Below, piece by piece: positions 1 through 8,779 of a stretch of 64,000 nt of DNA. Positions within the stretch are counted from its first letter, which is position 1. Each line of letters starts with the position of its first letter. The stretch is from Mycolicibacterium moriokaense. Its GTDB lineage: Bacteria > Actinomycetota > Actinomycetes > Mycobacteriales > Mycobacteriaceae. The notes beneath the pieces are model-generated. The model did no database searches. It was not told the DNA's origin and saw nothing but the letters and a program-made list of their open reading frames with translations. The stretch covers positions 62,001-126,000 of the forward strand of contig NZ_QJJU01000006.1 in the NCBI RefSeq assembly GCF_003201655.1, read 5' to 3'. The translations under genes were made by a program, and so were the position numbers.

Positions 1-491
1 ATCAGCATCAACACCTCCTGTTCGCGGGCGCTGAGCACGGCAAGAGGGTCGTCGCGGCGGCGGGCCGAGACCAATTCCTGAACGAGCGCGGGGTCCACGA
101 CCGACGCGCCCTTGGACACGCGTTCGAGTGTGTCGACGAAGTCGGCGACGTCGGTGACCCGGGTCTTGAGCAGGTAGCCGATACCGTGCCCGCTGGCCAG
201 CAGTTCGGTCGCGTGCTCGACATCGACGTGCGCGGACAGCACCATGATGCCGGTATCGGGCTGTTCCTCACGGATCACGCGCGCTGCATCGAGGCCCTCG
301 GTGGTGTGCGTCGGGGGCATGCGAATGTCGACAAGGACGAGTTGCGGCTTGCGATCACGGACCAACGCGAGCAACTCCGTTGCGTCGGCGGCCTGACCTA
401 CTACCTCGAAGCCCGACCGCTCCAGCAGGCTGGCCAGACCCTCGCGCAGCAGGACGTCGTCGTCGGCGACGACGACCTGGACGGCAGCCAT
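1..491 (-). CDS. LuxR/NarL-type response regulator, C-terminus cut off by window edge
   Basis: Transcription factor half of a two-component system. About 163 residues are visible. The receiver domain opens with an acidic VVVADDD motif, the phosphoacceptor is Asp55 in VLVDIRMPP, and the switch Thr/Ser (VLSAH) and Lys (LLKTR) follow. The last visible residues, LSAREQEVLMLM, are the start of a LuxR-type helix-turn-helix, so the DNA-binding domain lies mostly outside the window. The ATG at 491 is the obvious start. The cognate kinase is not visible and is probably further out on the same side. The aldolase gene upstream on the same strand is 231 bases away behind a hairpin, so this gene is probably a separate transcript. 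Confidence 0.9.
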   Translation of the reverse strand, partial: MAAVQVVVADDDVLLREGLASLLERSGFEVVGQAADATELLALVRDRKPQLVLVDIRMPPTHTTEGLDAARVIREEQPDTGIMVLSAHVDVEHATELLASGHGIGYLLKTRVTDVADFVDTLERVSKGASVVDPALVQELVSARRRDDPLAVLSAREQEVLML

Positions 492-671
492 GCTGAATCC
501 TTTCGGCGCCGGGCAATCGGCGCGGTCTCAACAATCTTGCAACGAAGTCACAGCCACGTCAGCGGGATTACCACGGCCAAGGGGGTTGAGCTTTGGCGGC
601 GATCCGTCCGGCAAATTGGTACGTTCCGGCAATGAGCTTTCGCGCGGCGACGATGCCGCCGGAGCGCACGT

Positions 672-720
672 GATTTCGGCGTGTTCAGTCGCGCCCAGCG
701 CGACGCACCACGCCGAAATC
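672..720. terminator. Terminator-like hairpin, dispersed repeat family A, copy 1
   Basis: Perfect 12-bp inverted arms (GATTTCGGCGTG at 672-683 and its complement at 709-720) enclose a second nested stem, GTCGCGC-CCA-GCGCGAC, at 688-704. It sits three bases past the stop codon of the minus-strand aldolase gene, where a terminator is expected. A second copy with one arm mismatch lies at 24634-24682. There is no clear U-tract, which is common for mycobacterial terminators. Confidence 0.7.
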
Positions 721-722
721 GC

Positions 723-1523
723 TCAGTCGAACAGGTCGGGCTGGTCTCTGGTGATCCGTGCGAACAGCGGCTGGAAACTGAACCAACCGGCGAAGTGGGT
801 GCCGACCTGGCCTGCCGTGTGCTTGGCCATCGCAGGCTCGATCAGCACCGGCGTCCCCGCGGCCTCGGCCATCAGCTGCGCGTGGCACGACCGTTCCATC
901 GTGATGAACCACCATGCCGCTTCCTCGACAGAGTGACCGACCGTCAGCAGACCGTGGTTGCGCAGGATGACGGACTTGCAGTCGCCGAGTGCATGCGCGA
1001 TGCGTTTGCCTTCCTCGGTGTCGAGAACGACGCCAGAGTAGGCGTCGAACAACGCGTGGTCGTCGTAGAAGGCGCAGGCGTCCTGGGTGATCGGGTCGAG
1101 CAGCCGGGCCAGCGTCGACCACGTCTTGCCGTAGACGGAATGGGAGTGCGCGGCGCTGATCACGTCGGGCCGCGCTGCATGCACCTGCGAATGAATCGCG
1201 AACGCGGCCTGATTCACCGGGAGGTCGCCGTGGACAACCGCACCGTCGTGGCGGACCAACAGAAGGTCGCTGACGCGAATGTGACTGAAGTGCATGCCGA
1301 ACGGGTTCACCCAGAAGTGGTCAGGCAGCTCGGGGTCGCGTGCGGTGATATGGCCGGCGACGCCCTCGTCGAACCCGAACCGGCTGAAAAGCCTGAAGGC
1401 AGCGGCCAGGTTCTGTTTGCGGTGCAGCCGCTCCTGCTCGATCGTCCTGCCCTCGTCGGGCAGAAGCGCCGCAACGTTGCCGCTCGCTAGCTGTTCGGCC
1501 TGTTGAACATCGGTGTCGTTCAT
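723..1523 (-). CDS. Class II aldolase/adducin family protein
   Basis: Metal-dependent class II aldolase/adducin fold enzyme of 266 residues, in the usual range for the family. The family motifs are present: AGHITARDP near residue 55, the metal-binding AAHSHSVYGKTWS near 125, and a third histidine in NHGLL near 193. The family covers fuculose-phosphate aldolases, ribulose-phosphate epimerases and decarboxylase-like proteins, and the substrate cannot be read from sequence. It starts at ATG 1523, 19 bases downstream of the menA stop on the same strand, so co-transcription with menA is possible. A strong hairpin follows its stop. Confidence 0.88.
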   Translation of the reverse strand: MNDTDVQQAEQLASGNVAALLPDEGRTIEQERLHRKQNLAAAFRLFSRFGFDEGVAGHITARDPELPDHFWVNPFGMHFSHIRVSDLLLVRHDGAVVHGDLPVNQAAFAIHSQVHAARPDVISAAHSHSVYGKTWSTLARLLDPITQDACAFYDDHALFDAYSGVVLDTEEGKRIAHALGDCKSVILRNHGLLTVGHSVEEAAWWFITMERSCHAQLMAEAAGTPVLIEPAMAKHTAGQVGTHFAGWFSFQPLFARITRDQPDLFD

Positions 1524-1542
1524 GGTTCAACGCTAGTCCCGC

Positions 1543-2424
1543 TCAACCGCCGAAAGCCAGGGCCGCGGCCACGGCGACGGCCCACACCAGCATCGTCAGG
1601 CCGGTGTCGCGCAGCACAGGGATCAGCTCCTTGCCGCCGAGGCCCTTTCGGACCGGGCCGGCCGCACGGACGGCGAGCGGCGCAGCGACGAGTCCCACTG
1701 CACACCACGGTGTCGCGAGCATCAGCACCAACGTGAGCGTGAATGCGACCACCACCAACGCCTGGTACAGCAGCCGGGTGCGGGCGTCGCCGAGCCGCAC
1801 CGCGAGCGTGATCTTGCCGGACTCCTTGTCGGTGGGAATGTCGCGCAGATTGTTGGCCACCAGCACCGCCGACGACAGCGAGCCCATCGCCACCGCAAGG
1901 GCGAGCCCTACCCAGTCGACCCGCAAGGCCTGGGTGTACTGCGTGCCGAGCACGGCGACAAGGCCGAAGAACACGAACACCGCGACCTCGCCGAGCCCGA
2001 GATAGCCGTACGGCTTCGAGCCACCTGTGTACAGCCAGGCTCCGGCGATGCACAGCGCGCCGACCACGATCAGCCACGGCGCACTGAACCACGCCAGCAC
2101 CACACCGGCCGCCGCCGCGACACCGAGGCTCACCAAAGCGGCCGACAGCACGGCGCGCGGCGCGGCCAGTTTCGATCCGACAAGGCGTAACGGCCCAGCG
2201 CGGACGTCGTCGGTGCCGCGGATACCGTCGGAGTAGTCGTTGGCGTAGTTGACGCCGATGATCATCGCGACTGCGACGAGCAGCGCCAGCAGTGCCTTCC
2301 ACCAGCACGCGCCGTGCAGCCAGGCCGCGCCGCCGGTGCCCGCGATCACCGGGGCGATCGCGTTGGGCAATGTCCTCGGGCGGGCGCCCTCGACCCATTG
2401 CGCGAAACTGGCCACGGGCGCCAT
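1543..2424 (-). CDS. menA: 1,4-dihydroxy-2-naphthoate polyprenyltransferase
   Basis: Integral membrane UbiA-family enzyme that joins the polyprenyl tail to 1,4-dihydroxy-2-naphthoate to give demethylmenaquinone. It has 293 residues. The N-terminus [17 protein letters not shown] is typical of MenA, and the Asp-rich prenyl-diphosphate motif reads [15 protein letters not shown] near residue 65. Eight or so hydrophobic helices follow. I start at ATG 2424, where the MenA family begins; the frame is open for about 97 more codons upstream but that stretch looks like translated antisense. It is divergent from the small gene at 2485 and matches the Rv0534c position in M. tuberculosis. Confidence 0.95.
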   Translation of the reverse strand: MAPVASFAQWVEGARPRTLPNAIAPVIAGTGGAAWLHGACWWKALLALLVAVAMIIGVNYANDYSDGIRGTDDVRAGPLRLVGSKLAAPRAVLSAALVSLGVAAAAGVVLAWFSAPWLIVVGALCIAGAWLYTGGSKPYGYLGLGEVAVFVFFGLVAVLGTQYTQALRVDWVGLALAVAMGSLSSAVLVANNLRDIPTDKESGKITLAVRLGDARTRLLYQALVVVAFTLTLVLMLATPWCAVGLVAAPLAVRAAGPVRKGLGGKELIPVLRDTGLTMLVWAVAVAAALAFGG

Positions 2425-2484
2425 CGTCGCATGGCGAATCGACGGCCCGTGGCGCTGGCGCCCTCGAGCGACAAGACTGGGCCC

Positions 2485-2691
2485 ATGACAGAACGCCTCA
2501 GCAAGGTAGAAATCCGCAAGGACGCCCTCCAGGAGACGGTTCAGTCCGTGGCCTCGACCGTTGGGGAGGTGACGTCGATCATCACGACCGCGGTGAAGGA
2601 CGTGGCCGGCGCGATCGGCGGCCTCGCGACCGACGTGTTCGAGATTCGTGATGGGGCCCGCCGAGCATCGGAGCACGTCGAGGACGAGTGA
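2485..2691 (+). CDS. Small conserved protein of unknown function
   Basis: A 68-residue open frame starting with ATG at 2485. The product is mildly amphipathic ([19 protein letters not shown] and [16 protein letters not shown]) with no Cys and a charged C-terminus, suggesting a small helical, possibly membrane-associated protein. It lies 60 bases from the divergent menA start and ends 10 bases before mtnP, so it probably leads the mtnP/epimerase operon. I do not recognise a family. The codon pattern is like its neighbours and the frame is free of antisense-style Arg/Pro runs, which supports it being real. Confidence 0.6.
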   Translation: MTERLSKVEIRKDALQETVQSVASTVGEVTSIITTAVKDVAGAIGGLATDVFEIRDGARRASEHVEDE

Positions 2692-2701
2692 ACCGGTACT
2701 A

Positions 2702-3478
2702 ATGCTGGGAGTCATCGGCGGCAGCGGCTTCTACACGTTCTTCGGTTCCGACGCCCGCGCCATCAATCTGGACACCCCGTACGGTGCGCCGAGTGCGCCG
2801 ATCACCGTCGGTACCGTCGGCGCGCACGAGGTGGCGTTCCTGCCCCGGCACGGCGTCAACCACGAGTTCGCGCCGCACACCGTGCCGTACCGCGCGAACA
2901 TGTGGGCGTTGCGGGCGCTGGGTGTGCGCCGGATCTTCGGGCCGTGCGCCGTCGGCAGCCTCATCCCCGGGTTGGGGCCCGGTGCCATGGTGGTGCCCGA
3001 TCAATTGGTGGACCGCACCAGCGGCCGCGAGGACACCTACTTCGACTCGGGTGGCATCCACATCGGGTTCGCCGACCCCTATTGCCCGACGCTGCGGGCC
3101 GCGGCGGCCGACCTGCCCGGAGTGGTCGACGGTGGCACCGTGGTGGTGATCCAGGGCCCGAGATTTTCCACCCGAGCCGAGAGCCGGTGGTTCGCGAGTC
3201 AGGGCTTCACACTGGTCAACATGACCGGCTATCCCGAGGCGGTGCTGGCCCGCGAGCTCGAAATGTGTTACGCCGCCATTGCTTTGGTAACCGATCTGGA
3301 CGCGGGCATCGCGACGGGCGAGGGCGTGCGCGCGATCGACGTGTTCGCAGAATTTGAACGCAACCTGGTTTCGTTCAAGAAGCTGGTTCACGAGGCCATC
3401 GACAACGTCGGCATTGAGCGCACGTGCACCCACTGCCTGCCGCACGACGGCGTCGAGCTGCCGTTCGATCTCCCGTGA
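2702..3478 (+). CDS. mtnP: S-methyl-5'-thioadenosine phosphorylase
   Basis: Purine nucleoside phosphorylase family enzyme of 258 residues that splits methylthioadenosine with phosphate to adenine and methylthioribose-1-phosphate in the methionine salvage route. The N-terminus [11 protein letters not shown] is the family signature, followed by [12 protein letters not shown], the phosphate/ribose-binding [12 protein letters not shown] near 155, and [13 protein letters not shown] near 178. The C-terminal THCLPH is usual. The ATG at 2702 is chosen over an upstream in-frame ATG because the family motif begins there. The last bases overlap the GTG of the epimerase gene (GTGA), so the two are translationally coupled. 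It corresponds to Rv0535. Confidence 0.93.
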   Translation: MLGVIGGSGFYTFFGSDARAINLDTPYGAPSAPITVGTVGAHEVAFLPRHGVNHEFAPHTVPYRANMWALRALGVRRIFGPCAVGSLIPGLGPGAMVVPDQLVDRTSGREDTYFDSGGIHIGFADPYCPTLRAAAADLPGVVDGGTVVVIQGPRFSTRAESRWFASQGFTLVNMTGYPEAVLARELEMCYAAIALVTDLDAGIATGEGVRAIDVFAEFERNLVSFKKLVHEAIDNVGIERTCTHCLPHDGVELPFDLP

Positions 3479-4506
3479 GGGTGCTACTGACCGGCGCGGC
3501 CGGATTCATCGGCACGCGGGTCGCCGCGGCACTGTCCGACGCGGACCACGAGGTCGTCGCTGTCGACGCAATGCTCCCCGCCGCGCACGGCCCTGATGCG
3601 CGACTGCCCACCGACGTGCGGCGTGTTGACGTCCGCGACGCCGCAGAGCTGGCCCCGTTGCTCAACGGTGTCGACGTGGTGTGCCACCAGGCGGCGGTCG
3701 TGGGTGCGGGAGTCGACGCCGCAGACGCACCGTCCTACGGCAGCCACAACGACTTCGCCACCGCCGTATTGCTCGCGCAGATGTTCGCGGCGGGCTGCCA
3801 GCGGCTGGTGCTGGCCTCGTCGATGGTGGTCTACGGGCAGGGTCGCTACGAATGCCAGGAACACGGTCTCGTCGATCCGCTTCCGCGCACGCGTGCCGAC
3901 CTCGACGCGGGCGTCTTCGAGCACCGCTGCCCGATCTGCGCCCAGCCGGTGAGGTGGGGGCTGGTCGGCGAGGACACGCCGCTTCGGCCACGCAGTCTGT
4001 ATGCGGCGAGCAAGACCGCGCAGGAGCATTACGCGCTGGCGTGGGCCGAGTCGACGGGCGGGTCGGTGGTCGCGATGCGCTATCACAATGTCTACGGCCC
4101 GAACATGCCACGCGATACGCCTTACTCGGGGGTGGCAGCCATCTTCCGCTCCGAGCTGGAATCCGGCGACGTGCCAAGGGTTTTCGAAGACGGCGGCCAG
4201 ATGCGCGACTTCGTTCATGTTGACGATGTCGCCGCGGCCAATGTGGCGGCAGTCGACGCGAATCTTGCTGGCTTCTCTGCGTTCAACGTGTGCTCGGGCC
4301 GCCCGATCTCGATCCTGGAGGTGGCAGGAGAGTTGTGCGAGGCCCGCGGCGATGCGCTGCCGGTCGTCACCGGCCAGTACCGCAGCGGCGACGTCCGCCA
4401 CCTCGTTGCCGACCCGGGGCGCGCCGCGGAGGTGCTTGGCTTCCGCGCGGCCGTCGACCCGCGCGAAGGTCTGCGCGAGTTCGCTTACGCACCGTTGCGG
4501 AAATAG
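3475..4506 (+). CDS. NAD-dependent epimerase/dehydratase (GalE3-like) with a Cys-rich insert
   Basis: Extended short-chain dehydrogenase fold of 343 residues. The Rossmann motif GAAGFIG is at the N-terminus, the SSMVVYG serine region lies near residue 118, and catalytic YAASK is near 180. An insert of about 50 residues between the serine and tyrosine carries YECQEHG and CPICAQPV, which looks like a small zinc ribbon absent from ordinary UDP-glucose 4-epimerases. The start is GTG 3475, overlapping the mtnP stop. It corresponds to Rv0536 (galE3) by position. The substrate is probably a nucleotide sugar but is not determined. Confidence 0.87.
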   Translation: MRVLLTGAAGFIGTRVAAALSDADHEVVAVDAMLPAAHGPDARLPTDVRRVDVRDAAELAPLLNGVDVVCHQAAVVGAGVDAADAPSYGSHNDFATAVLLAQMFAAGCQRLVLASSMVVYGQGRYECQEHGLVDPLPRTRADLDAGVFEHRCPICAQPVRWGLVGEDTPLRPRSLYAASKTAQEHYALAWAESTGGSVVAMRYHNVYGPNMPRDTPYSGVAAIFRSELESGDVPRVFEDGGQMRDFVHVDDVAAANVAAVDANLAGFSAFNVCSGRPISILEVAGELCEARGDALPVVTGQYRSGDVRHLVADPGRAAEVLGFRAAVDPREGLREFAYAPLRK

Positions 4507-4554
4507 CCGCTCACACCGGAATTTGGTCGAGGCACCGTTGACCGTTGCGTGACA

Positions 4555-4569
4555 TACATACCGTATGTA
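4555..4569. promoter_or_regulatory. 15-bp palindrome, candidate operator
   Basis: TACATAC-C-GTATGTA is a perfect inverted repeat with a single central base, 72 bases upstream of the 4642 start codon. It is AT-rich within very GC-rich DNA and has the size of a TetR/MarR-type operator. No dedicated regulator gene is adjacent, so any regulator would act from elsewhere. Confidence 0.45.
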
Positions 4570-4641
4570 GGCGTAACCGCGGTATGCGGCTACCTTGGGG
4601 GCTCCCAGCGCCGACAGATATGACTTAGTAATACTGGTGAG

Positions 4642-5760
4642 ATGAAGCCAGCGATCTGCGAGCAGTTCGGTATCGATTTCCCGCTCTTTGCCTTCAGCCA
4701 CTGCCGCGATGTGGTGGCCGCGGTGACAAACGCGGGCGGGTTCGGAGTGCTCGGCGCGACGGCATTCACGCCGCAGTGGCTGGACCAGGAGCTGTCGTGG
4801 ATCGATGAGCACGTTGGCGGAAAGCCGTACGGCATCGACCTCATCGTTCCCGCGAAGTTCGAGGGCAAGGGCGAGAAGCTGGCACCGGGCGAGCTGGCGG
4901 GCCGGATCCCCGACGATTACCGCGGTTTCGTCGCCGACCTGCTGTCGGCGCACGACATCGAGCCCGAGGCGTCGCCGCGGACGGGCCCGTCGTTCCTGTC
5001 CGGCGACACCGGCAAGGATCTGCTCGAGGTGGCGTTCAGTCACCCGATCAAGCTGATCGCCAATGCGCTTGGTGTGCCGCCGGACTACATGATCGACGCG
5101 GGCAGAGAACATGGGGTGCGCGTGGCCGCCCTCGTCGGCGCCAAAGAGCACGCAGTCAAGCAGGTGCAGGCCGGGGTGGACTTGATCGTCGCGCAGGGCA
5201 CCGAGGCAGGCGGCCACTGCGGCGAGGTGACGACGTTGGTGCTCATCCCAGAAGTAATCGAGGCCATCGAGGGCGCGGTGCCGGTGCTGGGGGCAGGCGG
5301 GATCGTCACCGGCAGGCAGATGGCCGCGGCGGTGGCGATGGGCGCCGACGGCGCGTGGACCGGATCGGTGTGGCTGACGACGGAGGAGGCCGAGACGGCA
5401 CCGCACACGGTGCAAAAGTTCTTGGCGGCGACGTCGCGTGACACCATTCGCTCCACGGGCCGGACCGGAAAGCCTGCGCGGCAACTGAAGTCGGAGTGGA
5501 CGGACGCATGGGCGCCCAATGAAGGCGGCCACAAGACATTGCCGCTACCGCTGCAGTCGATGCTTGCCGAACCGGTCATCCGGCGGGTCGACCAACTGGC
5601 TGCGCAGGGTCATCCGGGCGCCCAGGCGCTGGCCACCTACTTCGTCGGGCAGGGCGTGGGCTTGATGAACAAGGTCAAGCCGACCCGCGAGGTGGTGCGG
5701 GAGTTCATCGAGGACTATCTGGCGGCGACGGAGCGGCTGAGCAACTCGTTGCCCGACTAG
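4642..5760 (+). CDS. Nitronate monooxygenase-like flavin oxidoreductase
   Basis: FMN-binding TIM-barrel protein of 372 residues in the 2-nitropropane dioxygenase/nitronate monooxygenase family. The N-terminal substrate/FMN region reads FAFSHCRDVVAAVTNAGGFGVLG. The conserved phosphate-binding stretch QGTEAGGHCGEVTT near residue 192 and GAGGIVTGRQMAAAVAMGADG near 215 are clear. The C-terminal third is longer than in minimal family members. It starts at ATG 4642 with the divergent palindrome upstream. Its stop shares bases with the convergent Ddn-like gene. The physiological substrate is unknown. Confidence 0.87.
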   Translation: MKPAICEQFGIDFPLFAFSHCRDVVAAVTNAGGFGVLGATAFTPQWLDQELSWIDEHVGGKPYGIDLIVPAKFEGKGEKLAPGELAGRIPDDYRGFVADLLSAHDIEPEASPRTGPSFLSGDTGKDLLEVAFSHPIKLIANALGVPPDYMIDAGREHGVRVAALVGAKEHAVKQVQAGVDLIVAQGTEAGGHCGEVTTLVLIPEVIEAIEGAVPVLGAGGIVTGRQMAAAVAMGADGAWTGSVWLTTEEAETAPHTVQKFLAATSRDTIRSTGRTGKPARQLKSEWTDAWAPNEGGHKTLPLPLQSMLAEPVIRRVDQLAAQGHPGAQALATYFVGQGVGLMNKVKPTREVVREFIEDYLAATERLSNSLPD

Positions 5761-6191
5761 TCGTACGTAATCCGCACCGAGATCGGGTCGCTCTCCATCG
5801 CGCGCATGGTCATCGCGGAGGCTGATTGGCTGAACTTGCTGTCGCCTCCGAAGCTGCGGGCGCGGAGACGCACATCGTCATCGGGCTCGAAAGTCGCCGT
5901 GCCGCTTAGCCATTGATTGTCGACGCGGACACGGACCTTGGGATTGGCGGCGATGTTGTGCGCCCACCCCGCGCGCCGGCCGTGCTGCGAGATCACCCAC
6001 ACCCCGGCGTCGTCGGCGCGACCGGTGAGAGGTACGCGGCGCGGTTGGCCGGTCTTGGCGCCAGTGGTCTCCAGTTCCACCACCAGCGATGAGCGGATGC
6101 CGATGCGGTCCATCACCGCGACGAGGGGATTCACCACGGTGCGGCCCACCCGCCGCTCGAACTTGAATTTGCGCAAACCCTTGTTGGCCAT
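5757..6191 (-). CDS. Deazaflavin (F420)-dependent nitroreductase-like protein (Ddn family)
   Basis: Split beta-barrel protein of 144 residues in the mycobacterial Ddn/FDOR family, which typically binds F420. The core has VVELETTGAKTGQPRRVPL, a stretch that normally contacts the cofactor phosphate, and WAHNIAANPKVRVRV. I chose ATG 6191; an in-frame TTG at 6221 would add ten residues, and neither has a clear ribosome site. The gene is convergent with, and overlaps by four bases, the flavin oxidoreductase gene. The enzymatic role is unassigned. Confidence 0.8.
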   Translation of the reverse strand: MANKGLRKFKFERRVGRTVVNPLVAVMDRIGIRSSLVVELETTGAKTGQPRRVPLTGRADDAGVWVISQHGRRAGWAHNIAANPKVRVRVDNQWLSGTATFEPDDDVRLRARSFGGDSKFSQSASAMTMRAMESDPISVRITYD

Positions 6192-6273
6192 GTTGGCGAC
6201 GATAGTAGAACGATCACTCAACTACAAGGCCCGTGCCCATCTGTACCGCATTTTGCAAATTGCCCACGTATCG

Positions 6274-6294
6274 AGCGACAACTCAGTTGTCGCT
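6274..6294. terminator. 21-bp inverted repeat downstream of the kinase gene
   Basis: AGCGACAAC-TCA-GTTGTCGCT has perfect 9-bp arms. It lies 44 bases beyond the histidine kinase stop and about 83 bases upstream of the chosen Ddn-like start, both on the minus strand. It could be a terminator or an operator for the downstream gene. The GCGACAA core resembles the arm of the hairpin at 54940-54982. Confidence 0.5.
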
Positions 6295-6337
6295 GCTTAC
6301 GCGGGCACTTTGGAGTACATGTCCTTGCGGACCGCCT

Positions 6338-7357
6338 CTAGTCCGCCAGCGGCAGCCGCACCTCGAAACGCGCTCCCGTCGCCAGGTTGTGCGCCGACAG
6401 CGTGCCGCGATGCGCCTGCACCAGCCCCGCGGCGATCGCCAGTCCGAGTCCCGAACCGCTCGGCAGCGACGAGTCTGCCCGCGGCACGCGGTCGTTCGAC
6501 CCGCGGTACGCCACGTCGAACACCCTCGGCAGGTCGGCCTCGTTGATGCCAACGCCGGTGTCGTCGACGCGGGCCCACGCACCGTTCTCGTCCGACCCCA
6601 GTGCCAGCGACACCTTTCCGCCTTCCGGCGTGTGTGCAATCGCATTGGCGACCAGGTTGGACAGCACCCGCACCAGCGCGCGGTCACTGCCGAGTACCCG
6701 CACCGGCTTCTCCGGCAGCTCGGCCCTCAACACCACGCCCGCGCGCTCAGCGGCGATTCGGTGCGCGGCCAGCACATCGTCGACAACTTCGTCGAGTGCC
6801 ACCTTGTCGAAGGCTGGTTCCACAGCGCCTGCGTTGATCTTCGACATCTCGAACAGATCGTCGACCATGTCAGAGAGTCGAATCGACTCTTGTTCAATGG
6901 TTTTCGCATGCACCCGAACCTCGGAATCGGGAACCACGCCGTCGGCGATCGCTTCCGACACCGCACGGATCCCGGCCAGTGGCGTGCGTAGATCGTGGCT
7001 GACGAACGCGACCAGCTTGCGTCGGGACTGCTCGGCCGCCCGCTCGGAATCGCGGATCTCCTGCTCCCACACCGTCCTTCGGGCCTGGTAGCGCGCAAGC
7101 ATCACCGCGGCGGGGATCGTCACGACCGACACGATCACCAGCACGACGCCGGTTCGCTCGAACGTCTGGGTGATCATGAACCCGCTGGCGCCAAGCACAC
7201 CGCTGAACGTGGCGAGCGTCGGAATCAGCACCAGTGCCACCATGCTGACCGCCAGCGACCACGACCGGGCCAGCCGGATGATGATCGCCCCGGCCAGCAC
7301 TACGGGCACCGAACAGGCCAGCGCCCACCCGGCGATCTCCCACAGGTCAGTCGGCAC
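6338..7357 (-). CDS. Membrane sensor histidine kinase
   Basis: Two-component sensor kinase of 339 residues. Three hydrophobic helices occupy roughly residues 8-110 with almost no extracellular loop, so the sensor is probably intramembrane. The dimerisation/phosphoacceptor box is FVSHDLRTPLAG near 138, followed by the N-box NLVANAIAHTPEGG, the G1 box VDDTGVGI and the G2 box GSGLGLAIA. The GTG start at 7357 falls inside the end of the upstream response regulator gene, giving an 11-base overlap and tight coupling. The signal is not predictable. Confidence 0.92.
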   Translation of the reverse strand: MPTDLWEIAGWALACSVPVVLAGAIIIRLARSWSLAVSMVALVLIPTLATFSGVLGASGFMITQTFERTGVVLVIVSVVTIPAAVMLARYQARRTVWEQEIRDSERAAEQSRRKLVAFVSHDLRTPLAGIRAVSEAIADGVVPDSEVRVHAKTIEQESIRLSDMVDDLFEMSKINAGAVEPAFDKVALDEVVDDVLAAHRIAAERAGVVLRAELPEKPVRVLGSDRALVRVLSNLVANAIAHTPEGGKVSLALGSDENGAWARVDDTGVGINEADLPRVFDVAYRGSNDRVPRADSSLPSGSGLGLAIAAGLVQAHRGTLSAHNLATGARFEVRLPLAD

Positions 7358-8027
7358 TGCTGCTCCACAGGTAGCCGCGGCCCCACACCGTCTGTACCCG
7401 GTGGTGGTCACCGAGCTTGGACCGCAGCCGCTTGACATGCACCGTGACCGTCGACAGATCGCCAAAGTCCCAGCGCCACACCTGCTTCAGCAGTTCCTCG
7501 CGGGAGAACACAGTGTCGGTGTGGGTGAGGAAGAACAGCAGCAGGTCGAACTCGCGGTTGGTCAGGCTGACGGGTTCGCCGTTGATGGTCACCGAGCGGG
7601 CGGCCGTTGAGACCGTCATGTCGCCGACGGTGATGTCGAGCGGCAGCGCACTCACAGGGGACGGCGCGCGGCGCAGCACCGATCGGACCCGAAGGGCGAG
7701 TTCGCGGGGGCTGAACGGCTTGGTGAGGTAGTCGTCGGCACCTGCCTCGAGTCCCGCGATGCGATCGTCCTCCTCGCCTAGGGCGGTCAGCAGGATCACT
7801 GGAATGGTGTAACCGCCGCGCTGGTGCAGGCTGCGACACAGAGTCAGGCCGTCGGGGCCGGGCATCATCACGTCGAGCACCGCGACGTCGATGCGCTCCG
7901 ATCCGAGCAACCGCAGCGCCTCGTTGCCGTTGTGCGCAATCAGGACGTCGAGGCCGTCACGCTCGAGGTACCGGCGCACGACATCGCGCACGACGGTGTC
8001 GTCGTCGGCGATCAGCACTCGCGTCAC
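7347..8027 (-). CDS. OmpR-family response regulator
   Basis: Transcription factor of 226 residues. The receiver domain carries the acidic pair IADDD, phosphoacceptor Asp52 in VAVLDVMMPG, Thr in LLTALG and Lys in YLTKPFSP. The C-terminal winged helix has the LTNREFDLLLFF and VHVKRLRSKLG hallmarks of the OmpR/PhoB class. Translation starts at GTG 8027. It is the first gene of a two-gene operon with the kinase that overlaps its 3' end. It is divergent from the glycosyltransferase operon at 8132, with 104 bases between, so that operon is a possible target. Confidence 0.94.
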   Translation of the reverse strand: MTRVLIADDDTVVRDVVRRYLERDGLDVLIAHNGNEALRLLGSERIDVAVLDVMMPGPDGLTLCRSLHQRGGYTIPVILLTALGEEDDRIAGLEAGADDYLTKPFSPRELALRVRSVLRRAPSPVSALPLDITVGDMTVSTAARSVTINGEPVSLTNREFDLLLFFLTHTDTVFSREELLKQVWRWDFGDLSTVTVHVKRLRSKLGDHHRVQTVWGRGYLWSSSAD

Positions 8028-8131
8028 AACCAGAGATTAGCCCTGCGGCACCGCTACCTGCGTCGATGTCATGGTTTCGTCACGGTTGATTCAGGCGTGT
8101 TCCGGCCCTGGCTGGCCTACCGTCGGGAGAT

Positions 8132-8779
8132 ATGCCGGACGTCACAGTCGTGCTGCCCTGCCTCAACGAGGCAGCGTCGCTGCCAGGCGTCTTAGCCGCG
8201 ATGCCCGATGGATATCAGCCTCTGGTGGTCGACAACAACAGCACCGACGGCACCGCCGACGTTGCGCGCCGGCACGGCGCCCAGGTGGTCGCCGAAAAGC
8301 GGCCCGGCTACGGATCGGCCGTGCATGCCGGAGTGGTGGCGGCGGCGACGCCGATCGTGGCGGTGATCGACGCCGACGGGTCGCTCGATGCGCGTGAGCT
8401 GCCTGCGTTGGTCGCGCAACTCGAAGGTGCGGACATGGTGATCGGGCGTCGTCGCGCGGTGAACGGGCTGCGGTGGCCGTGGCATGCGCGGCTCGGCACC
8501 GCGGCGGTGTGCTGGCGGCTGCGAACCCGCTATGGGCTGCCCGTCCATGACATCGCGCCGATGCGGGTGGCGCGCCGCGAAGCGCTGTTGGCGCTCGGTG
8601 TCGCGGACCGCCGGTCCGGGTACCCGCTGGAACTGCTGGTGCGCGCGGCGCAAGCGCACTGGCGCGTGATAGAGCGCGACGTCGCATACGGCCCGCGCAC
8701 CGGCGGAAAGTCGAAAGTGAGCGGATCGTTGCGAGGGAGTTTCACTGCGGCACTGGACTTCTGGAGAGTGATCTCGTGA
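8132..8779 (+). CDS. Family 2 glycosyltransferase
   Basis: Cytoplasmic GT-A fold enzyme of 215 residues related to dolichyl-phosphate-sugar synthases (position of Rv0539). The N-terminal VVLPCLNEAASLPGVL and VVDNNSTDGTADVARR bind the nucleotide sugar, and VIDADGSLDARELP contains the metal-binding DxD-like motif near residue 88. There are no transmembrane helices after the catalytic domain. It leads an operon of five genes in which each stop overlaps the next start; here GTGA is shared with the gene at 8776. Donor and acceptor are unknown. Confidence 0.88.
   Translation: MPDVTVVLPCLNEAASLPGVLAAMPDGYQPLVVDNNSTDGTADVARRHGAQVVAEKRPGYGSAVHAGVVAAATPIVAVIDADGSLDARELPALVAQLEGADMVIGRRRAVNGLRWPWHARLGTAAVCWRLRTRYGLPVHDIAPMRVARREALLALGVADRRSGYPLELLVRAAQAHWRVIERDVAYGPRTGGKSKVSGSLRGSFTAALDFWRVIS

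Noticed and set aside
3484..5532. Open minus-strand frame of about 680 codons
   Set aside because: It is antisense to the epimerase and flavin oxidoreductase genes, is rich in Arg/His, and has no recognisable domain; such shadows are normal at this GC content.
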